Shown piece after piece: positions 44,201 to 51,640 of a stretch of 64,000 nucleotides of DNA. The stretch spans positions 312,721-376,720 of the forward strand of contig NZ_KB899211.1 in assembly GCF_000378085.1 (NCBI RefSeq), given 5' to 3'. The notes beneath the pieces were generated by a model, which was given only the letters and a program-made list of their open reading frames with translations, did not search any database and had not been told where the DNA came from. Source of the DNA: Hoylesella loescheii DSM 19665 = JCM 12249 = ATCC 15930 (GTDB taxonomy: Bacteria > Bacteroidota > Bacteroidia > Bacteroidales > Bacteroidaceae). Every line of letters begins with the position of its first letter. The first letter of the stretch is position 1. The position numbers and the translations under genes are program-made.

Positions 44201-44664
44201 TAAAGCGCGCCATTACTGTCAGTTTCAAAATTTTTATTTCCTGAAGCTACGGTGTACTTTGGCGCATTTGACAAGCAGCAAAAGGCAGAGTTGTCAATGT
44301 CTTTTACCGAACTGGGGATGTGCAGTTCTGTGAGATTGGACCAAGTAAAGCAGAATGACCCGAATCTTGTCACCGTCTCAGGTAGTGTGATTTTGGTCAT
44401 TCCACTGCAGTCATAGCCAGAAACATACTCAACGGAAGTAATCTTGAACTTGCCTTCTATGCCTGCGTCAACGGGATTAGGAAGTGTAATCTCATTTCCT
44501 GCAGCCCCATTTTTGCCGATAAAAGCGAGTGTGCGATCTGTTCCTGAAATCACTTTAAACCATAAATTGTTAAATGTGACTATTTGGCCGCTCGTATAAG
44601 CTAGGCCCTTAATTGGCATTGCTGCTATAAACAACGTCAATAATAAAAGTCGAATTGTGTTCAT
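41260..44664 (-). CDS. BspA-like leucine-rich-repeat surface protein 4
   Basis: 1134 residues. Signal peptide MNTIRLLLLTLFIAAMPIKG. LRR_5 repeats to about 700, then the shared beta-rich C-terminal region and YNLNGQRVSNPQKGIYIHNG-type tail. The N-terminal LRRs are again unlike the other copies (for example KDIDNSAFCCLSNAP), while from FLKCEALTTINITKATT the similarity to copies 2 and 3 is very high. It is the first cassette in transcription order and has the best promoter, about 420 bp upstream. Host-adhesion is inferred from BspA relatives. Confidence 0.9.
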   Translation of the reverse strand: MNTIRLLLLTLFIAAMPIKGLAYTSGQIVTFNNLWFKVISGTDRTLAFIGKNGAAGNEITLPNPVDAGIEGKFKITSVEYVSGYDCSGMTKITLPETVTRFGSFCFTWSNLTELHIPSSVKDIDNSAFCCLSNAPKYTVASGNKNFETDSNGALYLKGKKKLYSVPSNVPLQPGGEYHINQQVETICIGAILRTKNLKVLVFPKDLKSIAMGMFTIAPTGSIEAFEVEPGGSTQFSARSGVLFKGKELVLYPQGKHDTYYRVPDDITKIATYAISDNSKLENIDLNNVKTLEGSAIYNAQKLTSITIPRDIKKYGTVPGEGLKEGCFESCPNVEKYLLAPGNGDFYIDQGVLLSKDKTILYSYPPKKQGTTYNIPTTVTKIGMHAFHGAQYITSIFIPTNVERIDSEAFRDLRELTTVTFDPNSKVSDIFSSAFRGCGKLKEVTLPKNITWLGAVFYECDNLEVINVPADSKLRNIGGGSFSTNRKLKAFNFKGASKLQSIGDNVFAGLAELREFNIPKSVTSIASNAFIGCKKLQKVTFDPDAEIQLIGAGAFSDCGITSINIPKNVARIEREAFLKCEALTTINITKATTLISPEAFKYCSNLTAINVDKDNETYSSIDGYLLSKGKETLMIFPPGKANDKFTLLPPSITTIGDYAFYDCKKLKNVTIPNKVTSIGKRAFGLCSNLNTITFLCDQMINPSNIKQEEDEESFDDDKTSQKRFSNIHINVRSNKFSEYQGNNFYKRFASIKPSFNYQNAEYIAVSDQAVYMLSTNHDVQTFVLPTQIVHGLKNYDVSAIGDYAFENASSNIKEVVVKKNVTYIGAKAFVKKNNPLESVFFIQSEPTKQMLGTTRFELDETGKNFNEFDPSTKIYVKKSAYIKYKKEWNKTRINTTTKQEEQSPFNFTDQIEYKIKDVQISNRYTTFAREFDVDFSDCTRFGGMKVAAFVSGKIKTGSGDHGEATAHHVRMKSIDLNGGVNNSYGYIPANTGVLLKLFNNSGTSSGNLYYTIGEEDNVTYHITNNIMTGVRVKSRLVNASPSAPIYVLQGGVFRKAINNIPNFPAHKAYLTLPSGMAPAKELKLSFDDDETTDIESVTTDEETKDNDVYYNLNGQRVSNPQKGIYIHNGKKVIIK

Positions 44665-45084
44665 GTCCTTATGAGTTAAGAATGGATTATTAGTTATCTT
44701 TGAAGGTTAGTGATGTAAGGGGCGGCGCCAAACCGAGGCCGTAGGTTATTTTCCAGGGTATTGAACGCCAAAAACCGCCACATCGTTTTCTTGTCACACG
44801 GACAATGCCAACGAGTGTTGCGCTTCTGTTCTTCCCTCTATGTCAGTTCCCTTTTGCTTTCCATGACTGGTGTAAGTTAAGTTATTGAATACGTATCGTA
44901 TAAAATCGTAACTCTCAGTTTTGGGCTGTTGCCCCTGTCTAATCTCTCTCGGCTGCTGTCTTTCATGGGCATCCGTTATTTGTTGCGAAGTGTCCAACCC
45001 ATTAAATGGATGGCGAATACGAACGTGGTACACAACTTGGGGCCTGTTGTTGTAAAACAATATCCCGAATGTATATAACCGATG
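44665..45084 (-). promoter_or_regulatory. Long 5' leader of BspA gene 4
   Basis: About 415 nt of untranslated leader between promoter and start. It shares TAAGTTAAGT, CGTATAAAAT and GTAACTCTC-like words (+ strand reading, about 44870-44920) with the leader of BspA gene 1. No gene seen. Confidence 0.5.
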
Positions 45085-45115
45085 CAAAGTTACGCATTTT
45101 TACATGTGTATCAAA
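45085..45115 (-). promoter_or_regulatory. Consensus promoter of BspA cassette 4
   Basis: On the - strand TTTG (45112-45115), 19 bp, TAACTTTG (45085-45092): an exact match to the Bacteroidota promoter consensus. Confidence 0.8.
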
Positions 45116-45440
45116 CATTTAGAAAGTTATTTTATGTTATTATACGTTTTGAAAAGAGAATGAAGGCTTATGATTTGCAATTGTAATAAGGGTGGATCGC
45201 TTATGTCGCTTTGCATAAAAATGTTATGCGCTGTATAGTTTTGCATAAGGATAATTCCTTTCACGTACGCGTGTATCTATATTGAAGAAGCTCATATTTT
45301 TTCAATATCCGTTAAAGGGCTTGTGGCGAAATGTTTTTGATGTTCGTCGTCTTCAAATAGTGGTCTGGCGTAAGTTGGGTAATAAACAATGAAGGGGCGT
45401 CCTTATAGGTCTAGAACACAGCTTATTCGTTGTTTGGCGT

Positions 45441-45547
45441 GTTATCTCTTAGTTGTACTCGTGTTCCATGTTAGTTGGAATGATGTTCCATCTTATCTGG
45501 AACAAGGTTCCAAGTTATATGGAATAGGGTTCCATCTGATGTGCAAC
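45441..45547. repeat. GTTCCA palindrome array 4 (5 units, first and last decayed)
   Basis: Units at 45441, 45463, 45485, 45507 and 45529. The middle three are intact (GTTCCA...TGGAA(C/T)); the first reads GTTATC...TGTACT and the last ends TGCAAC. Linkers are 3 bp throughout. Confidence 0.88.
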
Positions 45548-45739
45548 TCGGCATGCGCTTTTAAAAGGCATGTTTAGGGCTTGTCTCTCGATGGGTCGAG
45601 GCTTACTTATTGAAGGGTGTCTTTTGGGTTATGGAGGTGTCTCGGTATTGTCCTAGCAAGGCGCCAGTCCCTCTCCATGCCTGTTCAGGCATGGCTCTGC
45701 GCAAGTTCGGCAACGCAAGTTGCAGGGCCTTTAATACGC

Positions 45740-45788
45740 CAACGCCCCACTTCTGCTTGCATCAAGCAAGGTTTGAAGTGGGGCGTTG
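45740..45788 (-). terminator. Nested hairpin after the small exported protein gene
   Basis: CAACGCCCCACTTC (45740-45753) pairs perfectly with GAAGTGGGGCGTTG (45775-45788). The loop holds a second hairpin (GCTTG/CAAGC). It lies 33 bp after the stop of the - strand gene. No long T-run, so the terminator role is probable rather than sure. Confidence 0.6.
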
Positions 45789-45821
45789 CACGGGCGTTAG
45801 TTGCGCTATTGCGCGCGTATG

Positions 45822-46331
45822 TCAGTTTCTTACGTAGGGTAGTGGTCCATAGCGCAACACCGTGGTATAGGCATTGCCCGAGGGATAGATACACACGGTG
45901 AAGAGATAATTGTTTTCTATGGGTGATAGGCCACCTTTATAAAAGGGCATTTCGTCGTCTTCCCAATCGATGGTGACGCCTGGATAATCCTTATCCATTG
46001 TTTTGGCTAGGGCCTCCACGGTTTTCAGTGCGTTCTTTTTGTTTACGGGTGTTGAGGTAAAACGCGCCTCACTGAAATAGGTGTTGCCAAGGCTGTCGGT
46101 TTGGAAGTTGAATGTTGCCTTGTCGAACTTCACACCTTTGAACGTCATGTTCTTGTAAACGATTTGGCGTTTGTTGGCCGATAGGGGTGTGCCAAATTGG
46201 CTCTTGATGCCTGCGAGTGCCGTTTCGTAGTTCGTTCCAAAGGCTACGCCTTGAATGTTTGCATTGTTGTTGGCATAGGCCGAAGCCGAGATGAGAAGTG
46301 CGAACATTGTCGCAAAGAAGCTTTTAATCAT
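45822..46331 (-). CDS. Small exported protein of unknown function
   Basis: 169 residues. Clear signal peptide (MIKSFFATMFALLISASAYA-NN). The mature part starts IQGVAFGTNYETALAGIKSQFG and has alternating strand-like segments (QIVYKNMTFKGVKFDKATFNF, TYFSEARFT), then a helix ALKTVEALAKTMDKDYPGV. No cysteines or enzyme motif. It probably resides in the periplasm. It has its own -7 box (TACCTTTG on the - strand at 46355-46362) and terminator-like hairpin, so it is monocistronic. I do not recognise a family. Confidence 0.7.
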   Translation of the reverse strand: MIKSFFATMFALLISASAYANNNANIQGVAFGTNYETALAGIKSQFGTPLSANKRQIVYKNMTFKGVKFDKATFNFQTDSLGNTYFSEARFTSTPVNKKNALKTVEALAKTMDKDYPGVTIDWEDDEMPFYKGGLSPIENNYLFTVCIYPSGNAYTTVLRYGPLPYVRN

Positions 46332-46354
46332 AGTGTTAAATCTGTTTGTGGATG

Positions 46355-46362
46355 CAAAGGTA
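46355..46362 (-). promoter_or_regulatory. Candidate -7 box of the small exported protein gene
   Basis: TACCTTTG on the - strand, 23 bp before the ATG. Upstream element not clear. Confidence 0.55.
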
Positions 46363-46492
46363 AGTAAAAAAACGCAGAAATTTGGGCTATTTCACACCCC
46401 TTTTCGCCCTCTTTGATGAAATGTTTGTTATAAAGTGTAAATCGAAGTGCGGATTTTTTACTAAATTGGGCCGAAGTGTAGGATATTTTTCG

Positions 46493-46500
46493 TAAGTTTG
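46493..46500 (+). promoter_or_regulatory. Candidate -7 box of the ROK regulator gene
   Basis: TAAGTTTG, 50 bp before the ATG. It lies divergent to the previous box, with about 130 bp between the two. Confidence 0.5.
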
Positions 46501-46550
46501 CATACTGTGGCGCATTGTGCCACATGATGAAAACCTAATAGTATATTGAT

Positions 46551-47762
46551 ATGGCACGCATGTTATTAAATGACCTGTTAAAGGGATCGAAGTCGGTGAT
46601 GACGCACAAACGCATCATCTCTTATTACCTGAACAACAGTTCGTCTACCATCCCCGAATTGTCGAAGGAATTGAACCTGAGCGTACCCACCATAGCCAAA
46701 GTTATCGCCGAAATGTGCGAAGACGGATATCTCATCAACTGTGGTAAGATGGATACGAGCAAGGGACGTTCGCCTGCGATCTACGGTTTGGCACCAGAGT
46801 CGGGCTACTTTGTGGGTGTCGACCTGATGAGCAGTGGACTAAACCTGGGCTTGATGAACTTTAATGGCGAGTTGGTGAAGCTCGACATGGACGTGCCTTA
46901 CCACTATCGCAACTCGCAGGAAGGGCTGGATGAGCTCTGTGGCTATGTCACTGATTTCATCGAACAGTTGGATGTAGCTAAGGATCGTATACTGAACATA
47001 GGCGTGAATGTGCCTGGACGCGTGAACCCAGAGATGGGACACAGCTTCAGTCGCTTCAATTTTGATGAGCGACCCTTAGTAGACATCATGGCCGAGAAGA
47101 TTGGATGCAGTGTGTACATTGATAACGACACACGCTCGATGACCTATGGCGAAATGACCAAAGGTGTGGTTAAGGGCGAGAAAAATGTTATTTTCGTGAA
47201 CCTTAGCTGGGGCATTGGCTGCGGACTTATCCTCAATGGCGAACTCTACACCGGCAAGTCGGGCTTCTCGGGCGAACTGGGCCACTTCCCATGTTTCGAT
47301 AATGAGGTGCTTTGCCATTGCGGAAAGCGTGGTTGTTTGGAAACCGAAATATCGGGCATGGCCTTGCATCGCAACCTGTTGCAATGCGTGAAGGAGGGTA
47401 GGCAGACGTCGTTGAGCGAACAGATTATGAATGATGAGGCTTCGCTTAGTCTCGACGACATCATCGAGGCTACACTAAAAGAAGACCTGCTGTGCATCGA
47501 ACTGGTAGAGGATATTGGGCAAAAGCTTGGTCGTTACTTGGCTGGGCTCATCAATCTGCTTAACCCCGAAATGGTTATCATTGGCGGTTCGTTGGCCCGG
47601 ACGGGAGACTCGGTGCTTCAACCCGTGAAGAGTGCCGTAAGAAAATACTCGCTCAACATGGTTAATCGCGATTCGGCCATCGTACTTTCGAAGCTGCAAG
47701 ATAAGGCAGGAGTTACGGGCGCTTGCCTCTTGGCACGTAAAAGCCTGTTCCAATTTACCTAA
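46551..47762 (+). CDS. ROK-family transcriptional regulator (NagC/XylR type)
   Basis: 403 residues. Winged helix-turn-helix at about 18-65 (STIPELSKELNLSVPTIAKVIAEMCEDGYL), then a ROK sugar-kinase-like domain with GVDLMSSGLNLGLMNFNGE (phosphate-binding region), the GELGH block and the zinc site formed by His245 and Cys255, Cys257, Cys262 (CHCGKRGC). ROK repressors answer to sugars such as N-acetylglucosamine or xylose. It could control hexosamine use, but no target operon adjoins it, so the signal is unknown. Confidence 0.88.
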   Translation: MARMLLNDLLKGSKSVMTHKRIISYYLNNSSSTIPELSKELNLSVPTIAKVIAEMCEDGYLINCGKMDTSKGRSPAIYGLAPESGYFVGVDLMSSGLNLGLMNFNGELVKLDMDVPYHYRNSQEGLDELCGYVTDFIEQLDVAKDRILNIGVNVPGRVNPEMGHSFSRFNFDERPLVDIMAEKIGCSVYIDNDTRSMTYGEMTKGVVKGEKNVIFVNLSWGIGCGLILNGELYTGKSGFSGELGHFPCFDNEVLCHCGKRGCLETEISGMALHRNLLQCVKEGRQTSLSEQIMNDEASLSLDDIIEATLKEDLLCIELVEDIGQKLGRYLAGLINLLNPEMVIIGGSLARTGDSVLQPVKSAVRKYSLNMVNRDSAIVLSKLQDKAGVTGACLLARKSLFQFT

Positions 47763-47888
47763 CGCGCAAAGCTGTTAACGCACACTGTACACAGGCATAC
47801 TGGGCAGTGAGGTAGGCGTGGAGTCGTGAACGAGGGTGTGTGGCGCAATTTATACGCTGCCATTCGCACTGTTTTGGCAGATTTATAT

Positions 47889-47896
47889 TATCTTTG
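47889..47896 (+). promoter_or_regulatory. Candidate -7 box of the acyl-CoA ligase gene
   Basis: TATCTTTG, 20 bp before ATG 47917. It lies inside the longer open frame, which supports the downstream start. Confidence 0.55.
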
Positions 47897-47916
47897 CAAT
47901 CAAATCAATAGCCGAT

Positions 47917-49725
47917 ATGCAGACAAAATGCCACCTCTCATTGCTCATTCACGAGCAAGCTCGCAAGTATGGCGACGCACCCGCACTGACATTTAAAGAC
48001 TTTGGTTCGGACAAATGGAAATCCGTTTCGTGGAACCATTTCTCGTTGCGCGTGAAGCAAGTGAGTAACGCCTTGCTCAACCTAGGCGTCAAACCGCAAG
48101 AGAATATCGCTGTTTTCTCGCAGAATTGCCTGCAATATCTCTACACCGACTTTGGTGCGTATGGCGTTCGCGGAGTAACAGTTCCATTCTATGCAACCAG
48201 TAGCGAACAGCAAATACAGTTCGTTGTGAACGATGCGCAGGTACGTTTTATCTTCGTTGGAGAGCAAGAACAATACGATAAAGCTCATCGCGTGTTCGCC
48301 CTTTGTCACTCGTTGGAGCGCATCATCGTGTACGATCGCAACGTGCGTATCAGCACCCACGACCCCAACGCCCTGTATTTCGACGACTTTTTGAAGCTGG
48401 GCGAAAATCTTCCACGACAAAGTGAGGTGGAAAAACGATGGGCCGAGGCCAACGACGACGACCTTTGCAATATCCTTTACACCAGTGGCACCACGGGTGA
48501 TAGTAAGGGTGTGATGCTCACTTACGGGCAATACCATGCCGCCATGAAAGCTAACGACGAGTGTGTGCCCGTTGGCGAAACCGATAGGGTTATCAGTTTC
48601 TTGCCATATACTCACATTTTTGAGCGTGCTTGGGCGTACTTGGCACTCTCGGAGGGTGCGCAAATCATCATCAACACTAACCCACACGAGATACAAGACT
48701 CGATGCGGCAGACCCATCCCACGTGTATGTCGTCGGTGCCGCGTTTCTGGGAGAAGGTATATACAGGTGTAAAAGAACGCATCGAGGCTGCTTCGCCCCT
48801 GCAACGTCGGCTCTTTACCCGCGCTTTGGAAGTGGGTAGGCGACATAATATCCATTACCTAAGCCGCGGAAAGCAACCGCCATTGCGCCTACGCATGGAG
48901 TATAAGCTGCTTAATCGCACGGTACTAAGTCTTGTTCGCAAACAGTTGGGACTCGAAAATGCCAACATCTTCCCAACGGCTGGTGCGAGGGTGTCGCCCG
49001 AAGTGGAAGAGTTTGTGCACGCCATCGGCCTTTGTATGATGGTGGGCTACGGCCTAACGGAGAGCCTCGCCACTGTTTCTTGCGACCATACCGACAAACC
49101 TTACACCATCGGATCTGTGGGAAGGGTTATCAACGGAATACAAATAAAGATTGGAGAGAACAGCGAAGTGCTGTTGAAAGGTCCAACCATCACCAAGGGG
49201 TATTATAAGCGAGAGGCTCTAAACGCAACGATTTTCGACAAGGATGGTTTCTTCCGTACAGGTGATGCAGGATACATCAAGAACGGTGAGCTATTTCTTA
49301 CCGAACGCTTAAAGGATCTCTATAAAACTTCGAACGGCAAATACATCGCTCCGCAGATGATTGAGGCCCTGCTTTTGGTAGACAAATATATCGACCAAGT
49401 GGCCGTAGTGGCCGACGAACGTAAATTTGTTTCTGCGCTGGTAGTACCCGAATTTAGGCTTGTTGAGGAGTATGCGCATGCCCATGACATCGAATTTAAC
49501 TCGCGCGAAGACCTCTGCGCCAATCGTCAGATACACCAAATGATGCTCGATCGCATTCATACGCTCGTGCAGCAGCTTGCTCCTTACGAACAAATCAAGC
49601 GCATAACGCTCATTCCTCATCATTTTAGCATGGAGAATGGCGAACTAACTAATACGCTGAAGCTACGTCGCCCGGTCATCTTAACCAATTACAAGGACCT
49701 TATCGACAAGATGTACGAGGAGTGA
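47917..49725 (+). CDS. Long-chain fatty acid--CoA ligase (AMP-forming)
   Basis: 602 residues from ATG 47917; the frame is open 81 bp further up, but a promoter box lies there and the extension is not family-like. AMP-binding motif YTSGTTGDSKG at about 188-198. SFLPYTHIFERAWAYL, GYGLTESLATVSC and FFRTGDAGYIKNGELFLTERLKDLYKTSNGKYIAPQ are the other acyl-CoA synthetase blocks. It activates fatty acids with ATP and CoA at the inner face of the membrane. The length fits the bacterial FACL class. Confidence 0.9.
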   Translation: MQTKCHLSLLIHEQARKYGDAPALTFKDFGSDKWKSVSWNHFSLRVKQVSNALLNLGVKPQENIAVFSQNCLQYLYTDFGAYGVRGVTVPFYATSSEQQIQFVVNDAQVRFIFVGEQEQYDKAHRVFALCHSLERIIVYDRNVRISTHDPNALYFDDFLKLGENLPRQSEVEKRWAEANDDDLCNILYTSGTTGDSKGVMLTYGQYHAAMKANDECVPVGETDRVISFLPYTHIFERAWAYLALSEGAQIIINTNPHEIQDSMRQTHPTCMSSVPRFWEKVYTGVKERIEAASPLQRRLFTRALEVGRRHNIHYLSRGKQPPLRLRMEYKLLNRTVLSLVRKQLGLENANIFPTAGARVSPEVEEFVHAIGLCMMVGYGLTESLATVSCDHTDKPYTIGSVGRVINGIQIKIGENSEVLLKGPTITKGYYKREALNATIFDKDGFFRTGDAGYIKNGELFLTERLKDLYKTSNGKYIAPQMIEALLLVDKYIDQVAVVADERKFVSALVVPEFRLVEEYAHAHDIEFNSREDLCANRQIHQMMLDRIHTLVQQLAPYEQIKRITLIPHHFSMENGELTNTLKLRRPVILTNYKDLIDKMYEE

Positions 49726-49906
49726 AAACTCGCTCAAGGCGTCGAGTACTCATTATATATATAGAAGCATAACGCAACGAACAAACATCCCCAAACCTGT
49801 CAATACACGATGAAATGGCCGAAATTGGCCAATTTCGTTTGTGAAAAGGGCAATCGAAGTTCCGCTTAGCGGACGCGTATAAGGGGACATCGCAATAACG
49901 CAAATC

Positions 49907-51025
49907 ATGATTACAGCAGACCAGCTTAAAGATATACAAGAACGGGCTGAAGCCTTACACCGCTATTTGGACATCGACCGTAAGCGTGTGGAACTAGAAG
50001 AAGAGGAGCTAAGAACACAAGCACCCGACTTCTGGGACGATCCCGCACGTGCTCAAGAGCAGATGAAGAAGGTGAAGGGCATTGAAAAGTGGATTGTGGG
50101 ATATAAGGAAGTGCGCCAGGCTACAGACGAATTGCAGCTGGCTTTCGACTTCTACCACGACGATATGGTAACGGAAGAAGAGGTTGACGAGGACTATCGC
50201 AAGGCGATAACTGCCATCGAGAACCTCGAACTGATGAATATGCTCCGCCAAAAGGAAGATCCCATGGACTGTGTACTTAAAATTAACTCGGGCGCAGGCG
50301 GTACGGAGAGCCAAGATTGGGCGCAAATGCTGATGCGTATGTACATGCGCTGGGCCGAGGCACATGGTCATCGGGTTACGATAAGTAACCTGCAAGAGGG
50401 AGATGAGGCTGGTATCAAGAGCGTAACCATGGAGATTGAGGGCGGCGAATATGCCTACGGCTATCTCAAAAGCGAAAATGGCGTGCATCGACTGGTGCGC
50501 GTTTCACCCTATAACGCACAAGGAAAACGCATGACGAGCTTTGCTTCGGTGTTCGTTTCGCCATTGGTAGACGATACTATTGAGGTGTATGTAGACCCCT
50601 CGAAGGTGTCGTGGGACCTTTTTAGAAGTGGTGGCGCGGGCGGACAGAACGTCAACAAGGTGGAAACGGGTGTGCGATTGCGCTACCAATACACCGACCC
50701 CGACACGGGCGAAGAAGAGGAAATACTCATCGAGAATACTGAGAGCCGCAAGCAATTGGAGAACCGTAACAACGCCATGCGTCTGCTTAAGTCGCAGTTA
50801 TACGACCGCGCGATGAAGAAACGCTTAGAGGCGCAGGCTAAGATTGAGGCTGGAAAGAAGAAGATAGAGTGGGGAAGCCAGATAAGAAGCTACGTTTTCG
50901 ACGATCGCCGTGTGAAAGATCATCGCACCAATTACCAAACGGCCGATGTTGATGGTGTGATGGATGGTAAGATAGACGACTTTATCAAGGCCTATTTGAT
51001 GGAGTTCCCTGTGACGGAAGAGTAA
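49907..51025 (+). CDS. prfB: Peptide chain release factor 2
   Basis: 372 residues. GGQ motif (AGGQNVNKVETGVR) at 245-247, catalysing peptidyl-tRNA hydrolysis. The codon-reading tripeptide, SPF in E. coli RF2, is SPY here (200-202, RVSPYNAQGKRMTSF), a change I believe is usual in this phylum. It reads UAA and UGA. The frame is continuous through the region where many bacteria have the +1 frameshift (HRYLDID, with TTG GAC codons instead of CTT TGA), so synthesis is not autoregulated that way. A 370-bp non-coding stretch follows. Confidence 0.95.
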   Translation: MITADQLKDIQERAEALHRYLDIDRKRVELEEEELRTQAPDFWDDPARAQEQMKKVKGIEKWIVGYKEVRQATDELQLAFDFYHDDMVTEEEVDEDYRKAITAIENLELMNMLRQKEDPMDCVLKINSGAGGTESQDWAQMLMRMYMRWAEAHGHRVTISNLQEGDEAGIKSVTMEIEGGEYAYGYLKSENGVHRLVRVSPYNAQGKRMTSFASVFVSPLVDDTIEVYVDPSKVSWDLFRSGGAGGQNVNKVETGVRLRYQYTDPDTGEEEEILIENTESRKQLENRNNAMRLLKSQLYDRAMKKRLEAQAKIEAGKKKIEWGSQIRSYVFDDRRVKDHRTNYQTADVDGVMDGKIDDFIKAYLMEFPVTEE

Positions 51026-51405
51026 GGGTTGAGGAGGTGAGCTTGCAGGGTTGAAGCGTTTCGAACTTAAGTCGAATGCCCTGTTGCTTTGAAGAGGGGT
51101 GCATGCTTTGTAGGCTTCACGACCCCATGGGTTCAATAAAAGGATGAACCCTAAAACCCAAATCCTCAAAAGAGCATGAACTCAGAAACGAATAAAAACC
51201 TAATTAATAATGCCGCTCGCATGTAGAGCAACCGTTTAAAGCAATGCACATAAGCCTATACCGATGGCGAACCGCAGGCAAGAGACCACTTAAACAGATT
51301 TATTAAATCCCATAGGTCTGCCCAAACAACCACTAGGAGGATGATGGTAAGTGTGCTACGCAGCAAGTCGAACTACCCGAATGCGAGCCTAAAAACTAAA
51401 AGTCT
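51026..51405. other. Intergenic region after prfB
   Basis: About 380 bp. A weak hairpin GGGTTCA/TGAACCC (51129-51151) may end the prfB transcript. I see no gene or clear promoter otherwise. Confidence 0.5.
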
Positions 51406-51543
51406 ATGAGTGAGAGAAGCAAAATGCGCCGTGCACAGCGTGAGGCGCGCCAAGAGAAACAAGCCAAACAAGTTATTTATTGGCTAGTGGGCGTATTGGC
51501 CTTACTGGCCCTTATCTTGCTAATTTATGCGATGAATTCGTGA
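51406..51543 (+). CDS. Single-pass membrane microprotein, 45 residues
   Basis: ATG 51406 to TGA 51541-51543. The product has a strongly basic N-terminus (MSERSKMRRAQREARQEKQ) and one hydrophobic helix (VIYWLVGVLALLALILLIYAM) ending in NS. Positive-inside orientation predicts a cytoplasmic N-terminus. The strong charge/hydrophobic layout supports a real gene, but I cannot name a family. An extended hairpin follows directly. Confidence 0.65.
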   Translation: MSERSKMRRAQREARQEKQAKQVIYWLVGVLALLALILLIYAMNS

Positions 51544-51558
51544 TTTTTCGTAACTTTT

Positions 51559-51617
51559 GGCCTTCGCCTTGCTTGTAAGGGGCACGCTGTTATGCCACCC
51601 TAAGCAAGGTGAAGGCC
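51559..51617 (+). terminator. Extended hairpin between microprotein and CYTH gene
   Basis: GGCCTTCGCCTTGCTT (51559-51574) and AAGCAAGGTGAAGGCC (51602-51617) form a 16-bp stem with one G-U pair; the loop has an inner GGCA/TGCC. It ends 24 bp before the CYTH start. No T-run, so terminator or leader structure are both possible. Confidence 0.55.
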
Positions 51618-51640
51618 ATTAAACACAACATGCCACATAC

